Positions 4,838 through 12,469 are shown, numbered from the stretch's first letter. The stretch is 13,711 nt of DNA from Bacillota bacterium (GCA_023405135.1 JAEXYZ010000080.1:1-13711); one strand, 5' to 3'. Numbers and translations: made by a program. The notes: generated by a model from the sequence alone, not told the origin.

Positions 4838-7264
4838 ATGAGTACAGAAGCTAGTAAAGTAAAAGAAGCGAGTATTCAAATCACAGGAATGACTTGTGCA
4901 GCATGCGCGACACGCATTGAAAAAGGATTAAATAAAATGGATGGTGTCGAACAGGCATCTGTCAATTTAGCTCTAGAAAAATCATCGATTAAATATGACC
5001 CGTCAAAATTGAGTGAAGCAGATTTTGAAAAGAAAATCGAGGCACTTGGCTATGGTGTCGTGAAACAAAAAGCAGAGTTTGATATTACAGGAATGACTTG
5101 CGCCGCATGTGCAACGCGCATTGAAAAAGGATTAAATAACTTGGATGGTGTTGCAAGTGCAAACGTCAATTTAGCACTTGAAAAAGCAACGATTGAATTT
5201 AATCCTTCGGAAGTAACAATTGCAGATATCATTGCTAAGGTTGAAAAACTTGGTTACGGTGCACATCAAAAACAAGAGGATAAAGAACAGGTAGACCACC
5301 GTGAAAAGCACATTAAAGATCAACAACGTAAATTTATACTTTCGGCGATTTTATCACTGCCATTATTATGGACGATGGTCGGTCACTTTTCATTTACATC
5401 GTTCTTATATGTACCAAATTTCTTAATGAACCCATGGATACAACTGATTTTGGCAACACCGGTACAATTTATAATCGGGAAACAGTTTTATGTAGGCGCT
5501 TATAAAGCACTTCGTAATGGCAGTGCCAATATGGATGTCCTTGTTGTCATGGGTACTTCAGCGGCATATTTTTATAGTGTCTATCAAGCGATTGTTACGG
5601 CTGGAACACACCACGGTCCACACTTATATTTTGAAACAAGTGCGGTACTAATTACACTAATCCTCTTAGGGAAATTATTTGAAGCAAAAGCAAAAGGGCG
5701 TTCATCAGAAGCGATAAAAAAATTAATGGGGCTTCAAGCTAAAACAGCCATTGTTGTACGTGATGGAGTTGAAAAAGAAGTTCCGTTAGAAGAAGTCGTA
5801 ATCGGTGACACAATTTTAGTGAAACCTGGTGAAAAAATTCCAGTTGATGGTGAGGTATTAGAAGGAACAACTGCTGTTGACGAATCAATGTTAACAGGTG
5901 AAAGTTTACCAGTAGATAAAAAGAGTGGTGACGTATTATACGGCTCAACGATTAACAAAAATGGCTTCATTAAAATGACAGCAACAAAAGTTGGACGTGA
6001 CACAGCATTAGCTCAAATCATTAAAGTAGTGGAGGATGCCCAAGGTTCAAAAGCACCAATCCAACGTCTAGCCGACCACATTTCAGGTATTTTTGTACCA
6101 ATTGTTGTGGGGATTGCCTTACTTACTTTCCTAGTTTGGATTATATGGGTTCAACCAGGTGAATTTACGCCTGCACTTGAAGTGTTAATCGCAGTACTTG
6201 TTATTGCTTGCCCATGTGCGCTTGGTTTAGCGACACCAACTTCTATTATGGCAGGTTCAGGCCGCGCAGCAGAATTTGGTATTTTGTTCAAAGGCGGCGA
6301 GCATCTAGAGCAAACACAAAGCATTGACACAGTAGTAGTCGATAAAACAGGCACTATTACACACGGTAAACCAGTATTAACAGACGTTTTAGTAGCACAA
6401 GGTCAAGATGAAGAGAAATTTTTATCATTGATTGGAGCAGCGGAAAAACAATCTGAGCACCCATTAGCACAAGCAATCGTTCAAGGTATTCAAGAAAAAG
6501 GTATTGAACTTGGCAACATTCAATTTTTTGAAGCAATTCCAGGTTTCGGTGTGCAAGCGACGATTTCAGGTCAAGGAGTTGTCATTGGTACACGTAAACT
6601 GATGCAACAATATGGTATTGATATTACATCAGTGCTTCCAGTAATGGAGGAATTGGAGAAAAACGGCAAAACAGCAATGCTAGCTGGAATTAACGGCCAG
6701 TATGCTGGTCTAGTTGCTGTAGCAGATACAATTAAAGAAACCTCTCGTGAAGCTGTACGCCGATTACAAGAAATGGGCATCAAAGTAATCATGATGACAG
6801 GTGATAATAAACGTACAGCACAAGCAATTTGTAATGAGGTAGGCGTTGATGCAGTTGTTGCAGAGGTGCTTCCTGAGGGGAAAGCAATAGAGGTGAAAAA
6901 ACTACAACAGCAGGGCAAAAAAGTAGCAATGGTCGGTGATGGTATTAATGATGCACCTGCACTAGCTACAGCTGATATTGGGATGGCCATTGGTACAGGT
7001 ACAGATGTTGCAATGGAAGCTGCAGATATTACACTCATTCGAGGAGATTTAAATAGTATTGCCGATGCGATTTTAATGAGTCGCAAAACGATGAAAAATA
7101 TTAAGCAAAACTTATTCTGGGCATTTGCCTACAATACTATAGGGATTCCAATTGCCGCAGCAGGTTTCCTTGCACCTTGGGTTGCTGGTGCAGCAATGGC
7201 GTTTAGCTCCGTGTCAGTCGTTTTAAACGCCTTACGTTTACAAAGAGTGAAATTAAAAAAATAA
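4838..7264 (+). CDS. copA: Cu(I)-exporting P1B-type ATPase CopA
   Basis: I take ATG 4838, giving 808 residues, because GAGGTGG at 4823-4829 is eight bases before it. The in-frame GTG at 4826 lies inside that site. The protein has two N-terminal HMA domains with GMTCAAC motifs (Cys20/Cys23 and Cys88/Cys91), eight membrane helices, and the actuator-domain TGES at 353-356. The membrane CPC is at 458-460, the phosphorylated Asp502 is in DKTGT, the nucleotide-binding HP is at 541-542, and the hinge GDGIND is at 700-705. The last helices carry the YN (765-766) and M-x-x-S-S (787-791) residues of Cu(I) transporters. All catalytic and transport residues are intact. It pumps Cu(I) out of the cytoplasm with ATP, fed by CopZ. 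Confidence 0.97.
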   Translation: MSTEASKVKEASIQITGMTCAACATRIEKGLNKMDGVEQASVNLALEKSSIKYDPSKLSEADFEKKIEALGYGVVKQKAEFDITGMTCAACATRIEKGLNNLDGVASANVNLALEKATIEFNPSEVTIADIIAKVEKLGYGAHQKQEDKEQVDHREKHIKDQQRKFILSAILSLPLLWTMVGHFSFTSFLYVPNFLMNPWIQLILATPVQFIIGKQFYVGAYKALRNGSANMDVLVVMGTSAAYFYSVYQAIVTAGTHHGPHLYFETSAVLITLILLGKLFEAKAKGRSSEAIKKLMGLQAKTAIVVRDGVEKEVPLEEVVIGDTILVKPGEKIPVDGEVLEGTTAVDESMLTGESLPVDKKSGDVLYGSTINKNGFIKMTATKVGRDTALAQIIKVVEDAQGSKAPIQRLADHISGIFVPIVVGIALLTFLVWIIWVQPGEFTPALEVLIAVLVIACPCALGLATPTSIMAGSGRAAEFGILFKGGEHLEQTQSIDTVVVDKTGTITHGKPVLTDVLVAQGQDEEKFLSLIGAAEKQSEHPLAQAIVQGIQEKGIELGNIQFFEAIPGFGVQATISGQGVVIGTRKLMQQYGIDITSVLPVMEELEKNGKTAMLAGINGQYAGLVAVADTIKETSREAVRRLQEMGIKVIMMTGDNKRTAQAICNEVGVDAVVAEVLPEGKAIEVKKLQQQGKKVAMVGDGINDAPALATADIGMAIGTGTDVAMEAADITLIRGDLNSIADAILMSRKTMKNIKQNLFWAFAYNTIGIPIAAAGFLAPWVAGAAMAFSSVSVVLNALRLQRVKLKK

Positions 7265-7318
7265 AATGTTGATATCACTTGTTACTATATTAGTACCTAG
7301 AATTATTTCGCAAGTTAT

Positions 7319-7335
7319 ATACCCTACCGTTGTAT
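7319..7335 (+). promoter_or_regulatory. CsoR-type operator 4 (before the sirohaem reductase-like gene)
   Basis: ATACCCTACCGTTGTAT keeps the ATACCC half and the TAT end of the other three sites. It sits at the equivalent place, 28 to 44 bases before the ATG of a gene not normally part of copper loci. The following GGTAG extends the resemblance to operator 1, which also continues as GTATGGTAG. A related CstR-type sulfur sensor could be the real binder. Confidence 0.65.
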
Positions 7336-7362
7336 GGTAGTTGATTAAAGGGGGAAATTTAT

Positions 7363-7986
7363 ATGAAAGATAGTGGCAATAAATTTAAGATTGCCATAAA
7401 TGGGGGAATAGGGTACGGAGCAAAACTCAACTCCAAACAACTTATGACAATCTCCAAATATATGAACGATGACGAGGAACTAGAGTTAACTACATTCCAA
7501 CAACTCTATATTGAAATCCCAAAAGATAAAAAGGAAGATATTTTAGAAGAATTTCAACGTGTTGGATTAGCATGTTATCCAGTTGGAAACTTCGTAAAGA
7601 GCTTGAGAACATGTAATTTTTGCAAAGGGGAAGAAGAGGAAGGAATGCCAGTAGCAAAAGAGTTAAATCGCCGAATTGCAGGAAAGGCAGTGCCATTTAC
7701 TATAAAAGCTGCCTATACAGGTTGTCCCATTGGCTGCGGTGAACCTATGTTAAGCGATATAGGTATTATGAAAATTAGAGACCATTACAATTTATATGTT
7801 GGTGGAAAAGCCAAAGGGAAGGACGCCGAGGTTGGTACTCTATTGATGGAGAATTTAACGCCAGAAGAATTGTATGAAACAGTTGAAAAGATTATCGATG
7901 TCTATTCCGAAATGGGGAAAAAGCGGGAGACATTCCATAAGTTTTTAAAGAGAATTGGTAGAGATCAATTAATGGGCAATCAATAA
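7363..7986 (+). CDS. Single-module nitrite/sulfite reductase-like sirohaem/4Fe-4S protein
   Basis: The 207-residue protein resembles one half-module of sulfite and nitrite reductases. The ferredoxin-like half domain covers about residues 8-70 (FKIAINGGIGYGAKLN... TTFQQLYIEIP), followed by the 4Fe-4S/sirohaem domain. Cysteines are at 71, 84, 87, 121 and 125. Cys121-PIG-Cys125 in YTGCPIGCGE is the normal C-x3-C, but the first pair is C-x2-C (TCNFCKGEEEEG) instead of C-x5-C. Its length is like the small single-subunit sulfite reductases of anaerobes. No flavoprotein or ferredoxin partner gene is adjacent. AAAGGGGG before 7363 supports the start. A CsoR-type operator links it to copper or sulfur stress. 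The substrate is unknown; sulfite or another sulfur oxyanion is a guess. Confidence 0.8.
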   Translation: MKDSGNKFKIAINGGIGYGAKLNSKQLMTISKYMNDDEELELTTFQQLYIEIPKDKKEDILEEFQRVGLACYPVGNFVKSLRTCNFCKGEEEEGMPVAKELNRRIAGKAVPFTIKAAYTGCPIGCGEPMLSDIGIMKIRDHYNLYVGGKAKGKDAEVGTLLMENLTPEELYETVEKIIDVYSEMGKKRETFHKFLKRIGRDQLMGNQ

Positions 7987-8133
7987 ATTAAATTCCATTT
8001 CTTAATTATGATTAAGTAGTTAAATCAAGAAAATTGAGATACCATTTATCATTGCTTTTATGACAGTATTACATGAATTAATCAACATTCAAAAAAAGAA
8101 TAAGTAAATAAAAAAACTGGAGAAGATTCCTTT

Positions 8134-9567
8134 ATGTCAAAACATTCACATATGATGACGCAACCAAATCCGAAGCGCTGGAAAGCACTAGCGTTGTTGT
8201 GCTTTGCAAATTTCCTTGTAATGATGGATAGTGCTATTATCCAGGTTGCCTTGCCGTCTATCAAAGATACTCTAGGATATACGGAGGCAAACTTACAATG
8301 GGTAATGAACGCCTTTCTTATTTTGTTTGGAGGGTTATTGCTTTTAGGAGGAAGATTATCGGATTTATTCGGCCACAGAAGAATTTTTATGTGGGGGGTT
8401 TCAATCTTAACCGTATCATCTTTATTTGCTGGTTTAGCTTGGAATGAAGTGTCGCTTAATGTAGCGCGAGCAGTGCAAGGAGCAGGTTCCGCGTTGATAG
8501 CACCAGCTGCACTTTCCATTATTATGATTTTGTTTAGTGCAGATAAGAAAGAAATGGGAAAGGCACTTGCATTTTGGGGTCTTTCCGGAGCAGCGGGTGG
8601 TTCGCTTGGTATTGTTCTTGGCGGTATCCTTACACAATTACTTAGCTGGAGATGGACGCTACTATTCTATGTCCCAGTTGGTATACTAGTCTTGATATTG
8701 TCGCCAAAACTCCTGCAGAAAGGCACAAAGAAAAAAGGCAAAATTGATTATGCGGGTGCAATTTCTGTTACAGCATCATTAATTATGATTGTGTATGGGA
8801 TTGTAACTGCAGAGCGAAATGGCTGGCAAGCACTCTCTACTATATTACCTTTAACAATCGGAGCCATTTTGTTCATCATTTTTATCCTTATTCAATTATT
8901 TAGAAAAGAACCACTGATGCCACTTGGTATTTTAAAGACACCAAACTTAGCAGCAGGTAATGTTTCACTTATCTTGTTATCAGCATCTTGGTTTCCACTT
9001 ATTTATTTTCTTATTCTATATTTACAGCAGGTTCTAAAATTTGAACCTTTTATGGCCGCAATGGGTATGTTACCGGCTCCAATTCTAATGGCCATATTTA
9101 TGGTTGTTCTTGCAGAAAGAGTAATGGCGAGAATTGGTATGAAAGTTACGATGGCCATTGGATTTGTTTTACTTGGTATTTCCGGGCTCTTATTTTCTGG
9201 AAATACGGTTGACGGGAAATATTGGAGTGATGTGTTCATCGCTTTACTATTGGCTGCTCTCGGTAATGCGCTTGCCTATCTTCCCGCAACCACTGCAGCA
9301 GTATCGGAGGTTAAGTCAGAAGAATCTGGACTTGCTTCTGGCTTATATAATATAACATATCAGGTTGGCTCGGCAGTCGGTTTAGCTATGTTAGTATCCA
9401 TTGCTGCTGCAACTGCCGCTGCAAGTACAGAAATTCCATTAATCGCTCTAAACGAAGGCTATCAGCGTGCATTTTTCTGGGGTGGAGTAGTTGCATTTGT
9501 AGGTGCAATCTTGGCAATTCTGTTTATACGCTTACCAAAGCAAGATAGGCAAACAGCTCAAAGATAA
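8134..9567 (+). CDS. MFS drug:H+ antiporter, DHA2 (EmrB/QacA) family
   Basis: The 477-residue hydrophobic protein has the layout of 14-helix multidrug exporters. Helix 1 contains the conserved acidic residue (Asp32 in MMDSAIIQVALPS). Motif A is at 72-84 (GGRLSDLFGHRRI). An antiporter motif C-like glycine repeat is in helix 5 (GAAGGSLGIVLGG, about 152-164). The helix-4 region R-A-V-Q-G-A-G (112-118) is also typical. ATG 8134 follows GGAG (8119-8122) at a long 11-base spacing. No regulator is directly attached, and the 147-base gap before it holds no full CsoR site. The MocR-type regulator downstream is separated by a terminator. The substrate cannot be told. Confidence 0.88.
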   Translation: MSKHSHMMTQPNPKRWKALALLCFANFLVMMDSAIIQVALPSIKDTLGYTEANLQWVMNAFLILFGGLLLLGGRLSDLFGHRRIFMWGVSILTVSSLFAGLAWNEVSLNVARAVQGAGSALIAPAALSIIMILFSADKKEMGKALAFWGLSGAAGGSLGIVLGGILTQLLSWRWTLLFYVPVGILVLILSPKLLQKGTKKKGKIDYAGAISVTASLIMIVYGIVTAERNGWQALSTILPLTIGAILFIIFILIQLFRKEPLMPLGILKTPNLAAGNVSLILLSASWFPLIYFLILYLQQVLKFEPFMAAMGMLPAPILMAIFMVVLAERVMARIGMKVTMAIGFVLLGISGLLFSGNTVDGKYWSDVFIALLLAALGNALAYLPATTAAVSEVKSEESGLASGLYNITYQVGSAVGLAMLVSIAAATAAASTEIPLIALNEGYQRAFFWGGVVAFVGAILAILFIRLPKQDRQTAQR

Positions 9568-9709
9568 AGTTTTTAATATTCCCTATTGTTTACAAATATA
9601 TGGGAAAATGGGTAAAAATGAAGTACGGCAAATACATGATATATAAAGTAGTTTTTGCCATTCCTTAGTATCAGTACTATGCGTAAACTGTATAACTTTT
9701 TTACGACAA

Positions 9710-9749
9710 ACGAGCGTAAGTCCAGTAGGAAAATTGCGCTCGTTTTTTT
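9710..9749 (+). terminator. Rho-independent terminator after the second MFS gene
   Basis: ACGAGCG (9710-9716) pairs with CGCTCGT (9737-9743) around a 20-base loop and runs into a stretch of seven T residues (9743-9749). Loop and tail wording resemble the terminator at 850-880: both contain a GGAAA...TTGCG stretch and continue TTATGTATC. Confidence 0.75.
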
Positions 9750-9921
9750 ATGTATCATGCAATTTTTTCGCATCATATAGATTTTTAGATTAAACTCTAT
9801 AAATTATCGTAAAATTTTACATATATAAGTCTATACAATATGGGTTTTTGTAAAGAAGAATCTTTGCTCTAAAGATTTTGACCTTGTAAAAAGGTATAGG
9901 GAAGGAGCTTAAATAAAAAGG

Positions 9922-9954
9922 TGGATGGTTAAAATAATGAGTGATTGGATGGTT
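9922..9954 (+). promoter_or_regulatory. Direct-repeat pair, candidate MocR binding site 1
   Basis: TGGATGGTT occurs at 9922-9930 and 9946-9954, exactly 24 bases apart, upstream of the MocR gene. GabR-type regulators are known to bind direct repeats. A second pair with the same word and the same 24-base period lies after the gene at 11530-11562. A possible -10 (TAAAAT, 9975-9980) begins 29 bases after the start of the second repeat. Confidence 0.6.
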
Positions 9955-10028
9955 TCTAATGAATAGATTTAACTTAAAATATGATTATTTAAAATGATCT
10001 GCTAAGTAAATGAAAAGGACTGTTATAG

Positions 10029-11459
10029 GTGGATTGGAGACCAGACCGAAAAGCAAAAAAAGCTATATATAAACAACTTGCCGAGTATATTGAAAATGGA
10101 ATAGCAGATGGTACTTTTCCATCCGATAAACCTTTACCATCTGAAAGGTATTTAGCGAAGGAGCTGAACTTGAACAGAAGTACTGTAGTTGCAGCTTATG
10201 ACGAATTGGAAGCAAATGGACTTATTCAAAGAAATAGAGGAAGCGGGACTACAATCAGTAAAGATATATGGGGTATTGCCAAGAAACGTATTCCGAGTTG
10301 GAATCGGTATATCGAGGCAGGGTCTTTTTTGCCAAATCTACCAGTTACGCAAAGAATTAGAAAAGAAGCGGTTGAACATAAGCTAATTAATTTAGCTAGC
10401 GGTGAATTGTCGGAAGATCTTTTTCCAGTGAAATTTTTAAGAGAAATTACTTCGACACGAAGTTTTATTGGAAGCCTAGGGTATGATCACCCACAAGGTA
10501 GTGCTATATTAAGAAATACTCTTACAAAACATGTAAAAAAGTATCGAGGGATTGAAACTAAATCTTCTTCAATTCTTATTACATCTGGAGCACAACAAGC
10601 GCTGCACCTAGTCGTACAGTGTTTGTTAAAACCTGGAGATGCAGTTGCAATTGAAGATCCTTCATATAATTATAATCTTCCAATTTTTCAATCAGCTGGC
10701 TTAAAGATTTATTATTTGCCTGTCGGTAAAGATGGTATAAATCCTGATGATTTACTGTCATTATATAAGAAACATCGGATAAGAATGATTTTTTTAAATC
10801 CTTCTTATCATAACCCTACAGGCACTTTAATGAACGAAAAAAAACGGAAGGCAATTTTAGAGATTTCCTCCGAATATGGAATTCCTGTAGTAGAAGACGA
10901 TCCCTATAGTTTAATATCTTTTACTGGTGACAAAATCCCTACACTAAAATCAATAGATATGAATGGAAATGTGTTATATATTAGCTCCTTGTCTAAAATT
11001 GTCGCCTCAGGGTTAAGAATTGGTTGGATTATTGGGCCAACATCAGTAATCGAAAGATTATCTGATGCAAAGCAACAAATTGACTTTGGTCATTCCAGCT
11101 TTACACAATGGATTGCCAATGATTTTTTGGAATCTGATAATTTTCAGTTTCATATTAAAGGATTGGCAAAACAATTAGAAAAACGGAGAAATCAAATTGT
11201 AGCAAGCCTTAACTTTTATTTAAAGGATGAGGTGGAATTTTCTATTCCACAAGGTGGCATTCATATTTGGGTCAAGTTAAAAAAAGATTGTAATGAGATG
11301 CAATTGCTTGAGGAATCCATTAAAAGGGGTGTAATCTACGTTCCTGGTTCAACAATGGGATCTAAAAAAGGGTATGCTCGCTTCACTTTCGCTAGGGAAG
11401 ATGAAAAATCAATTGATGAAGGCATTAAACGCTTTTCAGAGGCCCTTCATTTTCTTTAA
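10029..11459 (+). CDS. MocR/GabR-type transcriptional regulator (GntR wHTH fused to PLP aminotransferase fold)
   Basis: The 476-residue protein begins with a GntR winged helix (about 10-78: LPSERYLAKELNLNRSTVVA, wing RNRGSGT). After a linker it continues into a full class-I aminotransferase fold. PLP-site residues are present: NPTG (262-265), Asp290/Asp291 for the pyridine nitrogen, Lys323 in SSLSKIVASGLRIGW for the Schiff base, and Arg452 in the usual carboxylate-binding place. This is the architecture of GabR, PdxR and TauR, which sense amino compounds or PLP. The start is GTG 10029, nine bases after AAAAGGA. The effector is not evident, since no GABA, taurine or PLP gene is nearby. The flanking 24-base direct repeats may be its sites. 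Confidence 0.9.
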   Translation: MDWRPDRKAKKAIYKQLAEYIENGIADGTFPSDKPLPSERYLAKELNLNRSTVVAAYDELEANGLIQRNRGSGTTISKDIWGIAKKRIPSWNRYIEAGSFLPNLPVTQRIRKEAVEHKLINLASGELSEDLFPVKFLREITSTRSFIGSLGYDHPQGSAILRNTLTKHVKKYRGIETKSSSILITSGAQQALHLVVQCLLKPGDAVAIEDPSYNYNLPIFQSAGLKIYYLPVGKDGINPDDLLSLYKKHRIRMIFLNPSYHNPTGTLMNEKKRKAILEISSEYGIPVVEDDPYSLISFTGDKIPTLKSIDMNGNVLYISSLSKIVASGLRIGWIIGPTSVIERLSDAKQQIDFGHSSFTQWIANDFLESDNFQFHIKGLAKQLEKRRNQIVASLNFYLKDEVEFSIPQGGIHIWVKLKKDCNEMQLLEESIKRGVIYVPGSTMGSKKGYARFTFAREDEKSIDEGIKRFSEALHFL

Positions 11460-11483
11460 GTAACAATGATATTTCCGAATTGT

Positions 11484-11521
11484 AAAGGGATCATTAGTTG
11501 TTCATGATTCCTTTTCTTTTT
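11484..11521 (+). terminator. Rho-independent terminator of the MocR gene
   Basis: AAAGGGATCAT (11484-11494) pairs with ATGATTCCTTT (11504-11514), with one G-T wobble and a nine-base loop, followed by TCTTTTT. It ends the MocR transcript 25 bases after the stop codon. Confidence 0.8.
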
Positions 11522-11529
11522 ATAGTAAA

Positions 11530-11562
11530 TGGATGGTCAAAAAAGTATAGAATTGGATGGGC
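11530..11562 (+). promoter_or_regulatory. Direct-repeat pair, candidate MocR binding site 2
   Basis: TGGATGGTC (11530-11538) and TGGATGGGC (11554-11562) repeat with the same 24-base period as the pair at 9922-9954, and the spacers share an AAAA stretch. The pair follows the MocR terminator and precedes the yfmQ-like gene. A good -10, TATGAT (11582-11587), starts 28 bases after the second repeat without a matching -35, a pattern expected for an activated promoter. Confidence 0.6.
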
Positions 11563-11710
11563 ATAAAAAATTAAGAATCTTTATGATGGATATGTAGATA
11601 ATGTAATACATGATTCTTGTTTAACAGTTTTAATTTTTTCTTTCTATTGATACTTAATAGTTTATGTAGTTAAATAAGACAACCAGAAATTACACAAGGA
11701 GTTGATATAT

Positions 11711-12154
11711 ATGACGTGGACAGCTGTTCTTCTAATTGTAGGTGGGATCCTTCTAAAATTGTTAACGAGTCCTCCAAGTGCAGTTGTAGGATGGGTTGTA
11801 AGTAGATTTGCGCTTCACCCAAAACTAGATTCAAAATACGCTACTATAACATTTAACGGAAAGCAATTAGACGAGGAAGAAAAAAATAAACTGATTAACA
11901 ATTTCAATGAAGCGTTATTTTTAGAGAGATATCATATATTTCCAGGCAATGAAGAAATTTTTCTACACCCAGAGACGAATGTAATTCCATTTGTTATCAA
12001 CGTAAAACGAAGAAAAAAAGAAGTAAATTTCTTTGTTTACAGTCACGATGACCATGTGGATGTAGTTAAGCAGCGGAAGAAGAAAATTGCTTCTTATAGT
12101 CTGAGTTCTGAGTATTTACAAGAGTTTTCTATTACAAATAGCATAAAGGTATAA
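11711..12154 (+). CDS. yfmQ: YfmQ-family protein, unknown function
   Basis: The 147-residue product starts with one membrane segment (TAVLLIVGGILLKLL). The conserved-looking stretches are TSPPSAVVGWVVSRFALHPK, FNEALFLERYHIFPG and FFVYSHDDHVDVVKQ. These recall B. subtilis YfmQ, a small uncharacterised family of Bacillus-type bacteria; the match is from memory, not a search. ATG 11711 is nine bases after AAGGAG (11696-11701) and is preferred to the in-frame TTG at 11702. The gene stands alone between terminators. It is preceded by the second TGGATGG repeat pair, so it may belong to the MocR regulon. No function is known to me. Confidence 0.75.
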   Translation: MTWTAVLLIVGGILLKLLTSPPSAVVGWVVSRFALHPKLDSKYATITFNGKQLDEEEKNKLINNFNEALFLERYHIFPGNEEIFLHPETNVIPFVINVKRRKKEVNFFVYSHDDHVDVVKQRKKKIASYSLSSEYLQEFSITNSIKV

Positions 12155-12325
12155 AAGAAAATGCTCTATAAAGCTATTTAAGGGATTTCGATAAAAAGAA
12201 TCCGCGGTTCAAAAAAGAGAAATACTTTGAAAAAAGTAATACTAAGTTATATTGATTATGAGGTTTTAACAAACTCTAACGGATTCGTTAATATATGTGG
12301 ATTTAAGAATAGTAATTATTAAAGT

Positions 12326-12362
12326 AAGAGTGCATTCCGGAGTGAAAATGCACTCTTCTTTT
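12326..12362 (+). terminator. Strong Rho-independent terminator
   Basis: AAGAGTGCATT (12326-12336) pairs perfectly with AATGCACTCTT (12347-12357) around a ten-base loop, followed by CTTTTTTTG-like T-rich sequence. It lies about 170 bases after the yfmQ-like gene and isolates it from the next gene. Confidence 0.85.
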
Positions 12363-12441
12363 TGTATTAGTCTATTTTCTGGATGTAAAGGAGCCAGTTT
12401 ATTAAATGAAGGATAATTGTAAACAACTTGGAAAAAATATA

Positions 12442-12465
12442 CCCTAAACATTCTTTAGGGGTGAT
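12442..12465 (+). promoter_or_regulatory. 5' leader hairpin covering the ribosome binding site
   Basis: CCCTAAA (12442-12448) pairs perfectly with TTTAGGG (12454-12460) around CATTC. The right arm contains the first part of the ribosome binding site AGGGGTGAT (12457-12465) for the TTG start at 12470. If the hairpin forms in the mRNA, it would hinder initiation. Confidence 0.5.
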
Positions 12466-12469
12466 AGAG

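Larger units (their letters stand above)
9568..10028. other. Long gap between the second MFS gene and the MocR gene
   Basis: No coding frame is supported in these 461 bases. The gap holds the terminator at 9710-9749 and the TGGATGG direct repeats at 9922-9954. TAAAAT (9975-9980) and TATGAT (9980-9985) are possible -10 elements without a good -35 partner. TTCCC (9579-9583) and GGGAA (9602-9606) could form a weak hairpin just after the MFS gene. The length and the repeats suggest that it is mainly the regulatory region of the MocR gene. Confidence 0.5.
12155..12469. other. Gap between the yfmQ-like gene and the exported-protein gene
   Basis: I see no supported gene here. The gap holds the terminator at 12326-12362 and the hairpin at 12442-12460. 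TTGTAA (12417-12422) and TATACC (12438-12443) are 15 bases apart and could be a poor promoter for the next gene. The part from 12155 to 12325 contains nothing I can name. Confidence 0.5.

Noticed and set aside
6571..7086. Long minus-strand open frame (171 residues) inside copA
   Set aside because: It is the antisense shadow of conserved P-type ATPase motifs. It is rich in Ser, Ile and Pro with no ribosome binding site, and the sense frame has all catalytic residues.
8036..8060. ATACCATTTATC as a fifth CsoR site, before the second MFS gene
   Set aside because: Only one half-site is present and no GGTAT-type partner lies seven bases away, so it does not match the other four sites.
8024..8107. 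Short frame ending FMTVLHELINIQKKNK before the second MFS gene
   Set aside because: It could be a remnant of a membrane protein or a leader peptide. It is only about 27 codons with no ribosome binding site and no regulatory hairpin, so there is too little support.
8082..8519. Minus-strand frame of 145 residues over the start of the second MFS gene
   Set aside because: It overlaps intact membrane-protein coding sequence, has no family resemblance and no start signals, so it is a reading-frame shadow.
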